A stretch of DNA of 64,000 nt from Candidatus Poribacteria bacterium (GCA_022821965.1 JAJECN010000015.1:304785-368784), one strand, 5' to 3'; shown: positions 49,137 through 59,172, numbered from the stretch's first letter. Program-made: numbers and translations. Notes: generated from the letters alone by a model not told the origin.

Positions 49137-49439
49137 GTGCAACACAAAGATCCTTATCTCGTCAATCAGGTCGCGATACATCTGTTTGGAGACAGATATA
49201 TCATCATTTACGGGAATACGATTCAGTTCCACAACCACTGTTACCATCTGCGCTCCATCAAAACACCCGGGCATCCGCATCATGGATGCTACTATTTAGA
49301 GGACGCAAACACTGGCTTGGCAATGTCAAGCGATGTCGATTTCGCTCCCCCTGGGGCGTACGGTGTAATCTTCGAGCCACAGACCGGTGTCATTATTGAT
49401 TGCGAAACAGTGCCATACAGTAGCCATACTTGCACGTGA
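49137..49439 (+). CDS. Hypothetical small protein, GTG start
   Basis: A 100-residue frame beginning with GTG five bases after the OmpA stop. It has an unusual richness in His, Tyr and Cys (HLFGDRYIIIYGNTIQFHNHCYH, PGHPHHGCYYLEDA), and codon use looks coding. No signal peptide or known domain. There is no good ribosome site, but coupling to the upstream gene is possible. It might bind metal through the His/Cys stretches. It could also be a chance frame; moderate confidence only. Confidence 0.4.
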   Translation: MQHKDPYLVNQVAIHLFGDRYIIIYGNTIQFHNHCYHLRSIKTPGHPHHGCYYLEDANTGLAMSSDVDFAPPGAYGVIFEPQTGVIIDCETVPYSSHTCT

Positions 49440-49466
49440 AATCGAAAGTGTCCGATCCATTAAAAT

Positions 49467-51044
49467 ATGCGTAACACCAATAGTCCAAAAACAGAATCCG
49501 CACAGCAAGAGACTATCCTTATTCTGGATTTCGGCTCACAATACACGCAGCTGATTGCACGACGCGTCCGTGAGCAAAACATTTACTGCGAAATTTATCC
49601 ACATACCCTACCACTGTCGCAGATAGAAGCCATTGCGCCAAAAGGAATTATCCTCAGCGGTGGACCCGCAAGTGTCTACGAAGCTGATGCGCCAAAGGTT
49701 GACGCGAAACTCTTTGAATTGGAGACACCGATATTAGGCATCTGCTACGGTATGCAGCTCATGGCGGCACTATTAGCAGACGGAAAAGTCCATCCAGCTG
49801 CTGAACGAGAATATGGGCACGCACCACTCCAAGTTCTTAACACAACCGATCCGCTCTTTGCAGGACTTTCCTCACGCTTTTCTGCTTGGATGAGCCACGG
49901 TGATCGTATTGACAAACCGCCTGTCGGATTCCAGATAATCGCACAAACAGAAAACGCACCGATTGCTGCTATGGTGGATCCCGCGCGTGCGTTTTACGGA
50001 TTGCAATTTCATCCTGAGGTTGAACATACTGAAGATGCCGATCGGATTTTGGCAAACTTTGCGCGTAATATTTGTGGATGCCACAACACGTGGACAATGC
50101 GCGCTTTTATTGCGAGAGTCACGGCACAAATACAGGAACAGGTCGGAGATGAGCGTGTCTTATGTGCAGTCAGTGGTGGAATCGATTCGATGGTACTGGC
50201 AACACTCCTCCATCAAGCGATCGGTGATGCACTCGTGCCGGTTTTTGTTGATAACGGACTACTTCGCAAAAACGAAGCTGCCGAAGTGCTCAAAACCTGT
50301 GAGCGGCTCGGTATCCCTCTTGTCGCTGTTGATGCAGTGGAGCGTTTTCTCAATGGGCTGGCAGGGATCACCGACCCCGAAGAGAAGCGAAAGGTAATCG
50401 GCGCGCAGTTCATTGAAACCTTCAAAGCAACAGTGACAGAAATGGGGCATGATTTCCGATTTCTCGCGCAAGGCACGCTCTATCCGGATGTCATAGAGAG
50501 TGTCTCTGTGAAAGGACCTTCGGCTACAATCAAGACACATCATAATGTCGGAGGGCTACCCTCCGACATGCCGTTTGAGTTGCTTGAACCTTTCAGGGAA
50601 CTTTTTAAGGATGAGGTGCGAGCGGTTGGTGCAGAACTGAATGTGCCTTTGCCTGTCCTTGGACGACATCCATTTCCGGGACCGGGTCTCGCTGTCCGCA
50701 TCTTGGGCGAAGTAACACACGAACGTTTGGAGGTACTCCGCTCAGCGGATGCTATCTTTATTTCTGAAATCAAAGAGGCGGGATTGTACGACGAGATTTG
50801 GCAGGCTTTGGCTGTTCTTCTACCTGTTAAAAGTGTCGGGGTGATGGGGGATGCGCGGACGTATGAAAATGCAATCGCACTCCGTGCTGTCACGAGCAGC
50901 GATGCGATGACGGCGGATTGGGCGCGCATACCAACGGATGTGCTCGCCAGAGTCTCCAACCGTATCATCAATGAGGTGCAAGGCATCAACCGTGTCGTCT
51001 ATGATATTAGTTCAAAACCGCCCAGCACGATTGAGTGGGAATAG
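49467..51044 (+). CDS. guaA: GMP synthase (glutamine-hydrolysing)
   Basis: A 525-residue two-domain GMP synthetase, which aminates XMP to GMP. The N-terminal class I glutaminase has GICYGMQ (nucleophile Cys) and FHPEVEHT (His, Glu). The ATP pyrophosphatase has the PP-loop [11 protein letters not shown], and the C-terminal dimerisation domain ends [18 protein letters not shown], the classic ending. Length and motifs are all typical. It is a single gene between envelope genes and an aminotransferase on the other strand. Confidence 0.98.
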   Translation: MRNTNSPKTESAQQETILILDFGSQYTQLIARRVREQNIYCEIYPHTLPLSQIEAIAPKGIILSGGPASVYEADAPKVDAKLFELETPILGICYGMQLMAALLADGKVHPAAEREYGHAPLQVLNTTDPLFAGLSSRFSAWMSHGDRIDKPPVGFQIIAQTENAPIAAMVDPARAFYGLQFHPEVEHTEDADRILANFARNICGCHNTWTMRAFIARVTAQIQEQVGDERVLCAVSGGIDSMVLATLLHQAIGDALVPVFVDNGLLRKNEAAEVLKTCERLGIPLVAVDAVERFLNGLAGITDPEEKRKVIGAQFIETFKATVTEMGHDFRFLAQGTLYPDVIESVSVKGPSATIKTHHNVGGLPSDMPFELLEPFRELFKDEVRAVGAELNVPLPVLGRHPFPGPGLAVRILGEVTHERLEVLRSADAIFISEIKEAGLYDEIWQALAVLLPVKSVGVMGDARTYENAIALRAVTSSDAMTADWARIPTDVLARVSNRIINEVQGINRVVYDISSKPPSTIEWE

Positions 51045-51046
51045 TA

Positions 51047-51276
51047 GTCAGTTATCAGTAGTCAGTTATCAGTAACGAACCTTGTGACTCAAGATTTTGT
51101 CGTCTCTGTTTTTTTGCCGTTTCGGTTGTATCGTTAATTGGACACTTTACTATGTCATTGAGTAAGATGTAGCGTCCGTTGTCTGCATCAAGATTTACAG
51201 CTTTGATGAACGATGATCTTATTAGAAACACCAAAGTCACGAGTTGTGTACTAAAAACTGATAACTGATAACTGAA
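51047..51276. mobile_element. MITE-like element with terminal inverted repeats, 230 bp
   Basis: The left end has two tandem copies of GTCAGTTATCAGTA (51047-51074); the right end carries ACTGATAACTGATAACTGA (51257-51275), the inverse of the same motif. Inner arms also pair (CTTGTGACT with AGTCACGAG, one mismatch). It fills exactly the gap between the guaA stop and the aminotransferase stop. It contains no credible gene; a 61-codon frame inside is probably accidental. Confidence 0.55.
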
Positions 51277-51278
51277 AA

Positions 51279-52475
51279 CTAATACACCTGCGATGCTGCG
51301 TGAACAGCCGTACCTTGTTCTACTTTATGCCCTGACGCAATGAGCAGTTTCTCTAACGCATTAAGGACGAGCATAACATTTCGTTGGTTTGACGATTCAC
51401 CCATCAGTCCAATTCGCCAAGCCTTTCCAGCAAAAATACCCAATCCAGCACCAATTTCTATCCCATAGTCGGTAATTAAGCCTTGCCGAATAATTGTATC
51501 ATCTATGCCATCAGGGATGCGCAAGGTCGTGAGCATCGGTGCGCGATAGCCTTCCTCGGCTGCCGGTTGCAGTCCGATTGCTTTTGCCCCCGCAAGGAGC
51601 GCACGAGCATTGTGCTCATGTCGTTCATAGCGGGTATCCAACCCCTCTTCCAACACAACACGCAATGCTTCCCGCAACGCGTAGATAAGTGACATTGAGA
51701 CGGTATGGTGATAACTCCGCTTCTCACCGTGCCAATAATTTTCGAGGAGTGTCATGTCAAGATAGAAACTTTGGATAGGTGTTTTTCGGTTCCGAATCAC
51801 TTCGACGGCACGTTCGCTGAAACTGATTGGTGAAAGCCCAGGGGGACCGGCGAGACACTTTTGGGTGCAACTATAGGCAATATCAATGCCGAGAGCATCC
51901 ATCTCTACGGGTTGTCCGCCGAGACTGGTCACACAGTCTGCCAAAAAAAGGGCACCGTTTTGATGCGCAATCTCAACGGCATCTCGTAGCGGTTGCAGAA
52001 TACCTGTAGAGGTTTCCCCATGTACCAACGCAACCAATTTTGGTGTGGAAACTTTCGTTACGGCTTCAGCAATTTTTTCGGCGGGGATGTGTGTGCCCCA
52101 TTCTGCTTCTACTCTTGTTACAACACCACCACATCGGGCAGCAATATCGGCTATTCGTTCACCGAAATAGCCTTTGACACCGACAACCACGCTGTCACCA
52201 GGTTCAATAACATTGGTAAGCGCGGCTTCCATTCCTGCGGTACCCGTACCCGAGACCGGTAAGGTCAAACTATTTTCGGTTCCAAAGACACGACGGAGCA
52301 GCCCGACCGTGTCATCCATGATTTGAACAAATTCGGCATCTAAATACCCCAGCATCGGGGTCGTCATTGCTTTAAGAACCCGCGCATTGGCTTCGCTCGG
52401 TCCTGGACCGAGTAGCACGCGCGGGGACGCTATTAATTCATCATACACTGTTTTAGCAGGCTCCTCAGACATCAT
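51279..52475 (-). CDS. Class V aminotransferase (alanine/serine-glyoxylate type)
   Basis: A 398-residue fold-type I class V aminotransferase. Visible positions are LLGPGPSEANARVLKAM, PVSGTGTAGMEAAL, LVALVHGETSTGILQ, FLADCVTSLGGQPVEMD with the PLP Asp, and the PLP lysine in SCTQKCLAGPPG. This matches the alanine-glyoxylate or serine-glyoxylate aminotransferase group; the substrate is uncertain. There is no ribosome site, and the bases just before the ATG belong to the inverted repeat of the element at 52475, so expression may depend on it. Confidence 0.93.
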   Translation of the reverse strand: MMSEEPAKTVYDELIASPRVLLGPGPSEANARVLKAMTTPMLGYLDAEFVQIMDDTVGLLRRVFGTENSLTLPVSGTGTAGMEAALTNVIEPGDSVVVGVKGYFGERIADIAARCGGVVTRVEAEWGTHIPAEKIAEAVTKVSTPKLVALVHGETSTGILQPLRDAVEIAHQNGALFLADCVTSLGGQPVEMDALGIDIAYSCTQKCLAGPPGLSPISFSERAVEVIRNRKTPIQSFYLDMTLLENYWHGEKRSYHHTVSMSLIYALREALRVVLEEGLDTRYERHEHNARALLAGAKAIGLQPAAEEGYRAPMLTTLRIPDGIDDTIIRQGLITDYGIEIGAGLGIFAGKAWRIGLMGESSNQRNVMLVLNALEKLLIASGHKVEQGTAVHAASQVY

Positions 52476-52581
52476 TTATAGTAAATTTGAAAAATAAATA
52501 CACACTTTCAACCCCCGGTAGGTGCGGTTTCCTAACCGCACCGATGCTAAGTGTATAAGTAATTGCAAGATCTACTATAAA
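52475..52581. mobile_element. Small palindromic element with TTTATAGTA ends, overlapping the aminotransferase start
   Basis: TTTATAGTA (52475-52483) and TACTATAAA (52573-52581) are perfect inverse 9-base ends. Inside lie ACACTT/AAGTGT arms and the perfect hairpin GGTGCGGTT-TCCT-AACCGCACC (52521-52542). The T of the aminotransferase start codon (52475) belongs to the left end. A MITE-like mobile repeat is the best reading. Confidence 0.55.
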
Positions 52582-52603
52582 TCACAATTTTCAGAATTCA
52601 GAT

Positions 52604-52634
52604 AAAAAGGGAGGGTGCTATACGGCACCCTCCC
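52604..52634 (-). terminator. Intrinsic terminator of the TPR gene
   Basis: On the minus strand GGGAGGGTGC pairs perfectly with GCACCCTCCC, followed by five T residues (52604-52608 on the plus strand as A). It ends the long minus-strand transcript. Confidence 0.85.
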
Positions 52635-52685
52635 TTCAGAAGAACTTCGCTCACGAGAGCGAGGCTATAGGGCAGAATGTGGCAA

Positions 52686-55600
52686 TTACTCACCACCGCC
52701 ACCACCAACAGTCTCACGAATTTCCAGATTATTCGATTGCATATAACTTCGAATCGTCTGGATCTGACTGATTGCATACGTCAATGCTTGGTTGACTTTC
52801 GTGTCTACAGGCGGTGTTGTCTCATATTTTGCCCACAACCGGTTGAAGTAATCCAATGCGTCGTTGAAGTACGCATCATCGCCATCGGCTAACACCATAT
52901 ATGCTTCACCAATCTGTACGAGACCAAGGTCCGCATATTTAGTTGTCGGATATGCCTCAATGATCTTCTGGTACTCACTGATAGTACCTTCGATTGACGT
53001 TTTTTGCTCTTCACCTTTCGCGAGTTTCGCTTCATTTAGCATGTCAGTTGCCTGCTCATACTCGTAGAAGGCAAGTGCATTGGCGGTGTCGTTGAGATAG
53101 CCCATTGCTGTCGATTTTGACTCGTTGCCGATACCAGGTGTATTGATCGCCGTCTGATAATTCTCTATCGCCATCTGATAGAGACGAATCCGTTCCGCTT
53201 GCTCCAGACCTTGTTCGGAGCCAGCGTTGTAGTACTTATTGCCGATATTGATGAGTGCATCGGCGGTGTACTGACTGTTCGGATATTCAGCGGCGAGTAC
53301 CTCGTTCGCCTCAAAGAGTCGATCATACCAGCGTTGTTTCGCTTCTTCATCGCCTGATTTTTCGGCTGCTTCACTGAGAAGCTGCGCACAAGTAGAGATA
53401 GCATACAAAGATTCAGCCGCGCTCTTGTGCGTTTTGTTCACAGAACGGACCTTTTCATACTCTTCGATGGCTTTCTCAAATTGTTGTGCGGCGTAGTAGG
53501 ATTCCCCAACGTGATACTGCCAGAAGGCGGCATCGTTCGCACTTGGATAGCGACTCACCATACCTCGGAAGACATCTCCAGCGGCAATGAAATAACTCAC
53601 CGCTTTTTCAGACATCTCACCGTCCATACCGACCTGCATACGACCGAGTTCAAAGTTCGCAGCAGCGAGGTAATTCAGCGCGGTCTCCGTGTTTTTACGA
53701 AGTCCGTCCGATTTCGGGAAGAGTCCTTTATCGGCGTAACTCACGAAAGTCGTGAGCGGCGTTAAGGCGCTCGTAAGGTCTTGCGGGAGTTTCACGCCAA
53801 TCCCGACAGAGTAGTAAATCTGACCGGCTTGGAACAGCGAATTCTGAACATACGGGATGACCGTCTGTTTGTCCGCTTTTTCTACGGGTGCCGCGATTGA
53901 GGTGACTTCAAAGAATGTCCCCGCAGCATTCCGACTTGCATCGATGTAAGGCTGCAGATCTGTGCCTGCCTCCGTGGAGAAGAGGGAGCGCGCCTTATCG
54001 GAATAGAGGAAACCGAGGTTATATTGTGCAGCGGCTTTTTCTGCCACAGTCGCTTTCGCACTTCCTTTGGTCCGATCAAGGGCTTCAACCGCTTCAGCGA
54101 TCGCTTCATCCAAGCGTCCTAATTCAACATAAAGGGTTGAACGGCGAATACCGGCATCAGCTACCATCGAAGCAACACTTGCGTTTTCTGAACCGCTATG
54201 TTCTCCGATTAAGGTTTGGAAGACTTCCAGTGCCTTACTCGGCTGTTGCAGTTGGTCTTGATAAATCAAGCCCATCCGATAGTAGGATTGCGCTTTGACG
54301 AGCGCGTCCTCTACCAACTCAACGGCGTTCTGGTAGCTCATCAACGCGTCCTGATAAGCTTTCAGTTGTTCCTCTTGGGCAAATGCCATCGCGAAGTAGG
54401 AACGTCCCTTCATGTCCGCGTCATCGGTGTTTTCAATAATATACTGATACTCTTGCACCGCTCCGGCGTGGTCGCCGAGTGTGGCGTTGAGTTCAGCGAG
54501 ACGTGAGTGCGCTTGGAAGATAAGCGTCTTCCGCGCTTCATCTTCGGTCTGTCCTTCTAACGCCGTAACTTTCTTGAATGCGTCTGCTGCACCTTGGTTG
54601 TTCTCTAAACCGAGATGTGCTAAACCGGCAGTGTAGTTAGCGCTGATTCGGTTGTCCGCCTCGTCGGTTAGCGTTTCCACTTTTTCCGCCGCAGCAACAG
54701 CATTCTGGAGGCTCAACTGCTTGCTGCCTGCATCTGTCGCAGCTTGTGCGATTTGATAATGACAAACTGCTGCTTGATACTGCGCATTCGGTGCGAGTTC
54801 GTTATTCGGGAAAGTTTGCACGAAGAGGAGATACTCCGCAAGTGCTTCGTCATAGCGTTTCGCACTATAGTAGGTGTGACCGATCTTCAACTGTGAGCGA
54901 CTCCGTGCTTCTACCTGTGCACCTGTGTTATCAACAATCCGCTTGAGTGAAGCCACGAGTGCATCAACATCAACATCTTCGCTGGTGTTTTCAATGGCGG
55001 TAGCCTTAATCAATTCGATCTGGCCGAGTGCCTTGAGAACAGCCTCGTTGTCACTGTCGGTGTATTTTTCGTGTGCTTCGTCGACGAGTTGAAGGATGAG
55101 GGGCCATTTTTCCGTATCATCCTGTTTTTGGGCGGCATCGCGATAGGCGAGAGCCAAACCGTAATACGCTTCAATAGCGTTAGGGCTATCGGCATAGTCG
55201 GTAATCACACGTTTGAACGCGGTCTCGGCGGACTCCAAGAGTGCCGGATTCTCAGAAGCTACTTGATAGTAACAGAGTCCGACAAGGTAAAGCGCATCAT
55301 CTGCGTATTCACCTACTGGGTTGCCATCAACCACAGCTTGGTACTGGACAGCTGCCTCTTCAAACCGTTCTTCAGCACGAAGCATGTCAGCGAGTTTGAG
55401 TTCTGCCAACGAACGGTTATTCGGATCGGCGAGTTTGTCTAAAATACTATTGTAGTAGTTAATCGCACCTTCTTTATCGCCTTCTTTGACATGGCTATTG
55501 GCGACGAGAAGGAGTGCGCGTTCGTAGTATTCACTCGTCTCAGGGATAGATGCATAGCGGTCGCGGGCTTCACCCCAACCACCGAGCATTTCATGAGAGA

Positions 55601-57383
55601 GTGCTTCGTTCATGATACACGCTTCTACCTGAGCGACACGTTCGCCGAAGTCATCGTAACGTTCCTCAGCGACACCGGGGAGGAAGGCGTCGTCACTAAA
55701 CATGGCGATGGCTTCCTGATATGCAGAAACGGACTTCTCAAGGTAAGCTTGGTTGAAGTCGGTGCCTGCATCGCCTTCCTGATAGCCTTCAGGTTTGGCG
55801 GCTTCGTAGTAGGAACGACCTTCAAAGAATTTACCCATCAACTTGACGAGATGGAATTTCGGTAGCGGGCGGTAATCCCACAACTTCGCATATTCTTCAG
55901 CGGCTTCAACGTACTGTTTGAATTCAGTTCGTTTAATGTCAGCGAAGCGGAGTTGCACCTCTGCAGCGAGAATGTCGAATTCATTGTCGTTTTTGTTTTT
56001 CTCGATAAACTCGTGTGCGACTGCTTCCAACTCTTCCTTCCGTCCGAGATCGTTGAGTGCCCAAATTGCTCCGTAAAGTGCATGGGGGGCAACAGGATCC
56101 TGCGGGTAGTTGTCAATAGTTTTTTGATACCACTGTAGGGCAACTTCGAGCGTTGCCATCCCTGCTTCGGTTTCTCCAGCCTTTGTCTGGTTGGTACCGA
56201 ATTGATAGTACGCTTCACCGATCTGATAGGAGCAATAAGGAATGTAATCGGTCTCTTCTTCGTGTTCATTAATAGCACGTTCATAAGCGACAGCCGCCTC
56301 ACTCCAATTCTCTAATTTGAAGTGACTATCAGCAATACCAACTTTCGCTAAAGCGATAAAGTCCCTCTCTGGGTATTCTTCAAGGAGGCTGTTATAGGAG
56401 ATAATGGCGTTTTCATAGTCGCCTTGGTCGAAGTAAGTGCTCCCGATAGCAGACTGGATTTCTGCTTGAAGTGTGCGGTCAGCGGTGTTTTGGAGTGCCA
56501 ACTCGTAGTTAACACGGGCGTTGTCATAGTCCTTCTGCCGCGCGTAAATCGCGCCTTGGTCGAAGTATGCCGCCGTGACGTATTGACTTTCAGGGAACTG
56601 CGTGATGAAGTTGGTATACCGACCGATCGCTTCATCGTCCCTACCGAGTTGGTTCAAGCTATAAGCGGCTTTATACATCGCTTCGGCTTGCAGATCGGGA
56701 TAGTTTTTGAATTCTTCTGTCGCGATCTTATCGAATTCCTGATACGCCTGCTCATAGTTGGATTCATTAAGGAAGGACTGCGCGATCAAGTGCTGTGCAT
56801 CATCCTTAAAATCGGAGTTTGGGAAACCATCAAGAACAGCTTTGAATCCCTGTCGGGATTCTTCATAGTTTTGTAGTTTATAGTTGAGCTGCCCGATAGC
56901 ATACCAAGCGTTTTCAACGGAGAGACTGTTCGGGAAGTTCTCAATGAGCTGCATGAATTTTGGCTCAGCCAGTTCAAACTGCTCTGTCCGATAGAGGATG
57001 TGTCCCCAGAGATAGGTCAACCCCTCTTGGTGTTTCGGAATAGTTGCTGTCGGTGCAACCTTTTCAATGTACTCAAGTGCAGTGTCGTAGTGGTTGACAT
57101 CGCCTGATTGGTCAGCGAGGCGTGAGTAACTCACTGCGATCCTAAAGTTGGCGAGGGTCGTGAAATCCTTGTCAATAACTTCAGTTTTCACACCGCGCTT
57201 TGTTGCTTCTTCGAGTGCCTCAGCATACTTGTCAATCGCGCCCTCATAATCCGCTTGTCCATATAAATCTTCAGCGGATTGGAAGAGTTGCTCTACCTTT
57301 TTGGAACTACCCATCATAAAAGGTGAAAGGAGCGCAACCAGTAAGGCGAGGCCACCAATAATGCCCAAAATCCTTGGGTTCAT
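52686..57383 (-). CDS. Giant TPR-repeat envelope protein, 1565 residues
   Basis: A 1565-residue protein with an N-terminal signal anchor (ILGIIGGLALLVALLSPFMMG) and otherwise almost entirely tetratricopeptide-type helical pairs, with recurring DYEGAIDKYAEAL, YEQAYQEFDKI, FPNSLSVENAWY and YPERDFIALAKVG patterns. The repeats resemble those of BamD, YbgF and other lipid- or peptidoglycan-linked scaffolds, but no C-terminal domain is seen; the end is Gly-rich (VGGGGGE). AAGGAGAATACGA precedes the ATG. It lies downstream of the ECF sigma and anti-sigma genes on the same strand, so it may belong to their operon or regulon. A large protein-binding scaffold at the inner membrane is the likely role. 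Confidence 0.85.
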   Translation of the reverse strand: MNPRILGIIGGLALLVALLSPFMMGSSKKVEQLFQSAEDLYGQADYEGAIDKYAEALEEATKRGVKTEVIDKDFTTLANFRIAVSYSRLADQSGDVNHYDTALEYIEKVAPTATIPKHQEGLTYLWGHILYRTEQFELAEPKFMQLIENFPNSLSVENAWYAIGQLNYKLQNYEESRQGFKAVLDGFPNSDFKDDAQHLIAQSFLNESNYEQAYQEFDKIATEEFKNYPDLQAEAMYKAAYSLNQLGRDDEAIGRYTNFITQFPESQYVTAAYFDQGAIYARQKDYDNARVNYELALQNTADRTLQAEIQSAIGSTYFDQGDYENAIISYNSLLEEYPERDFIALAKVGIADSHFKLENWSEAAVAYERAINEHEEETDYIPYCSYQIGEAYYQFGTNQTKAGETEAGMATLEVALQWYQKTIDNYPQDPVAPHALYGAIWALNDLGRKEELEAVAHEFIEKNKNDNEFDILAAEVQLRFADIKRTEFKQYVEAAEEYAKLWDYRPLPKFHLVKLMGKFFEGRSYYEAAKPEGYQEGDAGTDFNQAYLEKSVSAYQEAIAMFSDDAFLPGVAEERYDDFGERVAQVEACIMNEALSHEMLGGWGEARDRYASIPETSEYYERALLLVANSHVKEGDKEGAINYYNSILDKLADPNNRSLAELKLADMLRAEERFEEAAVQYQAVVDGNPVGEYADDALYLVGLCYYQVASENPALLESAETAFKRVITDYADSPNAIEAYYGLALAYRDAAQKQDDTEKWPLILQLVDEAHEKYTDSDNEAVLKALGQIELIKATAIENTSEDVDVDALVASLKRIVDNTGAQVEARSRSQLKIGHTYYSAKRYDEALAEYLLFVQTFPNNELAPNAQYQAAVCHYQIAQAATDAGSKQLSLQNAVAAAEKVETLTDEADNRISANYTAGLAHLGLENNQGAADAFKKVTALEGQTEDEARKTLIFQAHSRLAELNATLGDHAGAVQEYQYIIENTDDADMKGRSYFAMAFAQEEQLKAYQDALMSYQNAVELVEDALVKAQSYYRMGLIYQDQLQQPSKALEVFQTLIGEHSGSENASVASMVADAGIRRSTLYVELGRLDEAIAEAVEALDRTKGSAKATVAEKAAAQYNLGFLYSDKARSLFSTEAGTDLQPYIDASRNAAGTFFEVTSIAAPVEKADKQTVIPYVQNSLFQAGQIYYSVGIGVKLPQDLTSALTPLTTFVSYADKGLFPKSDGLRKNTETALNYLAAANFELGRMQVGMDGEMSEKAVSYFIAAGDVFRGMVSRYPSANDAAFWQYHVGESYYAAQQFEKAIEEYEKVRSVNKTHKSAAESLYAISTCAQLLSEAAEKSGDEEAKQRWYDRLFEANEVLAAEYPNSQYTADALINIGNKYYNAGSEQGLEQAERIRLYQMAIENYQTAINTPGIGNESKSTAMGYLNDTANALAFYEYEQATDMLNEAKLAKGEEQKTSIEGTISEYQKIIEAYPTTKYADLGLVQIGEAYMVLADGDDAYFNDALDYFNRLWAKYETTPPVDTKVNQALTYAISQIQTIRSYMQSNNLEIRETVGGGGGE

Positions 57384-57491
57384 TCGTATTCTCCTTGTTT
57401 ACGTCGCGCGCTGAAAAGCACGCCCACGGGATTTAAATACTTAAGTTAACTTCAAGCACTTTTCGATAAAATCTTTAATTATCATACCTAT

Positions 57492-58487
57492 CTATAACTC
57501 TTTGGAATCGTAGACTTCTGGAACCGATAATGTTTCCAATGGCACGTCCAACAATTTTTCTGAGAAGCCTTTAAACTCGTTCCACTTTCGTTCATACTCT
57601 TGCAGTCCGTGTTGTCCTGCCTCAATACCTTTCAACAGGAGCAATGCATACCTATTTTCGGTTAGCACATCACGACTGGTAAGACCTGTTCTGAATGCTC
57701 CGTGTGCTGGGAGTTCGGCATAAGCAAGCAATTCCGAATCAATGTCTAACGCGACGCTCGGGACTGCTTCGGAATTATTCTTGCGGAGTGTCGTGAAAAT
57801 ATATCCGTCTGTTATCGGTTCATTCGTGAATTCCCAAACGTCGGAACCTGAATCGACAGCCGGAGTTTCTGTTGTGCGTTCACTACTGACATTTCGCCGG
57901 ATACCCATCGATTGAGCGACGGTATTATCCTGTTTGATAGCAAGCGTTGCGGTGGGCTGAACCGAGACAGGTGAGTTGGCAGAGAAAATTCGGGTTTTCG
58001 CTGCTGTATACAAGCGTCCAATCAGATGCTCTCCATTATCGTGTGGTGAAATCTGGTGTAGTAGGAGCGGTGCAGCAACCAACATTGTCATTGTCAGCGC
58101 GAAAACATAATACGAGAAAGCGTGTCGTCTGATGGATAGAAATCCGATCAGTCGGGACCGATCAATGCGTCGATGTACCTGGGTCAACAGGTGCCATCCA
58201 AGACGAGTTAAGGCTGCGTGAAACCGTTGATGGAATGCAGTTGGCGCGCTCTGTTCAATGCGTTGTTGGAGTTGTGTTGTAAACCGCGCGTAATAGGCAT
58301 CGGATGCTTCCGGTTCAACGTAAAAGTTTTCGAGGAGGTGGTTCGTCTTTTTGAGGTTAACGATTTCCTGTTTACAAGATCGACAGGAACGGAGATGCAA
58401 AGCAACATCGGCTGTCTGCCGTTCGGAAAGCGTTCCATCTATATAGTCGGATAAAAGGCGTTCTATTTTGTCACACTTCGATCTCAT
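57492..58487 (-). CDS. Anti-sigma factor with zinc-binding domain
   Basis: A 331-residue membrane anti-sigma protein. Residues about 3-42 carry the ZAS motif, with Cys then H-x3-C-x2-C (HLRSCRSC), which holds an ECF sigma factor. A single membrane helix (FALTMTMLVAAPLLLH, about 130-147) leads to a periplasmic domain of about 180 residues with no known motif, the probable sensor. GCGGAGAATAATA precedes the ATG at 58487, preferred over the frame to 58505. It lies 100 bases downstream of the sigma gene. Confidence 0.88.
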   Translation of the reverse strand: MRSKCDKIERLLSDYIDGTLSERQTADVALHLRSCRSCKQEIVNLKKTNHLLENFYVEPEASDAYYARFTTQLQQRIEQSAPTAFHQRFHAALTRLGWHLLTQVHRRIDRSRLIGFLSIRRHAFSYYVFALTMTMLVAAPLLLHQISPHDNGEHLIGRLYTAAKTRIFSANSPVSVQPTATLAIKQDNTVAQSMGIRRNVSSERTTETPAVDSGSDVWEFTNEPITDGYIFTTLRKNNSEAVPSVALDIDSELLAYAELPAHGAFRTGLTSRDVLTENRYALLLLKGIEAGQHGLQEYERKWNEFKGFSEKLLDVPLETLSVPEVYDSKEL

Positions 58488-58587
58488 TATTATTCTCCGC
58501 GACATCGCGTGCTTTCACGCGCCTACAACTATGAGAATCAACCGATTTCAGTCGTTCGTTGAAATCTATCTTTCAGTCAGAATCTAC

Positions 58588-59172
58588 CTAAATATGACTT
58601 GCATCAACATAAGGTTTGAGCAAAGTTCGGAGTTTTTTACGCGCATAGTGCAAACGCGAACGGACTGTGCCCTCGGAGCAGTTAAGAATTGAAGCGATCT
58701 CTGCGTGCGTTAAGCCTTCAAATTCATGGAGGATAACGACTGTTCGATGCTTGAGTGAGAGGCTGTTAACTGCCTTTGTGACGTAGTGTCGAAGTTCGGC
58801 TTTTTCGGCGTGAACATGTGGGTCACTGGCGATCTGCGCTTGGTGTCTCGTGGCGACTTCATATTCGCTTTCTGCCGCTGCCTCAAGTGCGGATTCCCGC
58901 CGCCGCTCCCTACGCTTGACAAAGTTCAGTGCTTCGTTGACTGCTATTCGATAGAGCCACGTTTCAAAAGCCGCATCCTTTCGGAACGTCCGAATCGAGC
59001 GGTATACCTTAATAAAGGTCTCCTGCATGACATCATCAGCATCGGTATGGTTTTTGGTAATCTGCATCGCGAGACGGTAAACCATCCGTTTATATTTTTC
59101 TACCAAGGGTGCCAATGCTGTCTCGTCGCCTTCACAAAGATCGGCAATGAGCAATGCTTCAGTTCTTTCCAC
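58588..59172 (-). CDS. ECF-family RNA polymerase sigma factor
   Basis: A 194-residue RpoE-like sigma factor. Region 2 (residues about 22-90) has DADDVMQETFIKVYRSIRTF and AFETWLYRIAVNEAL; region 4 (about 130-190) has LSLKHRTVVILHEFEGLTHAEIASILNCSEGTVRSRLHYARKKL pieces, forming the -35 helix-turn-helix. The linker is somewhat longer than usual. GTG at 59172 is used, with AAGGAGAT upstream. The anti-sigma gene follows directly, so the pair should respond to an envelope signal. The giant TPR gene is next and may be a target. Confidence 0.95.
   Translation of the reverse strand: MERTEALLIADLCEGDETALAPLVEKYKRMVYRLAMQITKNHTDADDVMQETFIKVYRSIRTFRKDAAFETWLYRIAVNEALNFVKRRERRRESALEAAAESEYEVATRHQAQIASDPHVHAEKAELRHYVTKAVNSLSLKHRTVVILHEFEGLTHAEIASILNCSEGTVRSRLHYARKKLRTLLKPYVDASHI

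Noticed and set aside
51055-51240. A 61-codon minus-strand frame in the 230-bp element
   Set aside because: No ribosome site; its end is made of the terminal repeat. More likely a chance frame in a non-coding element.
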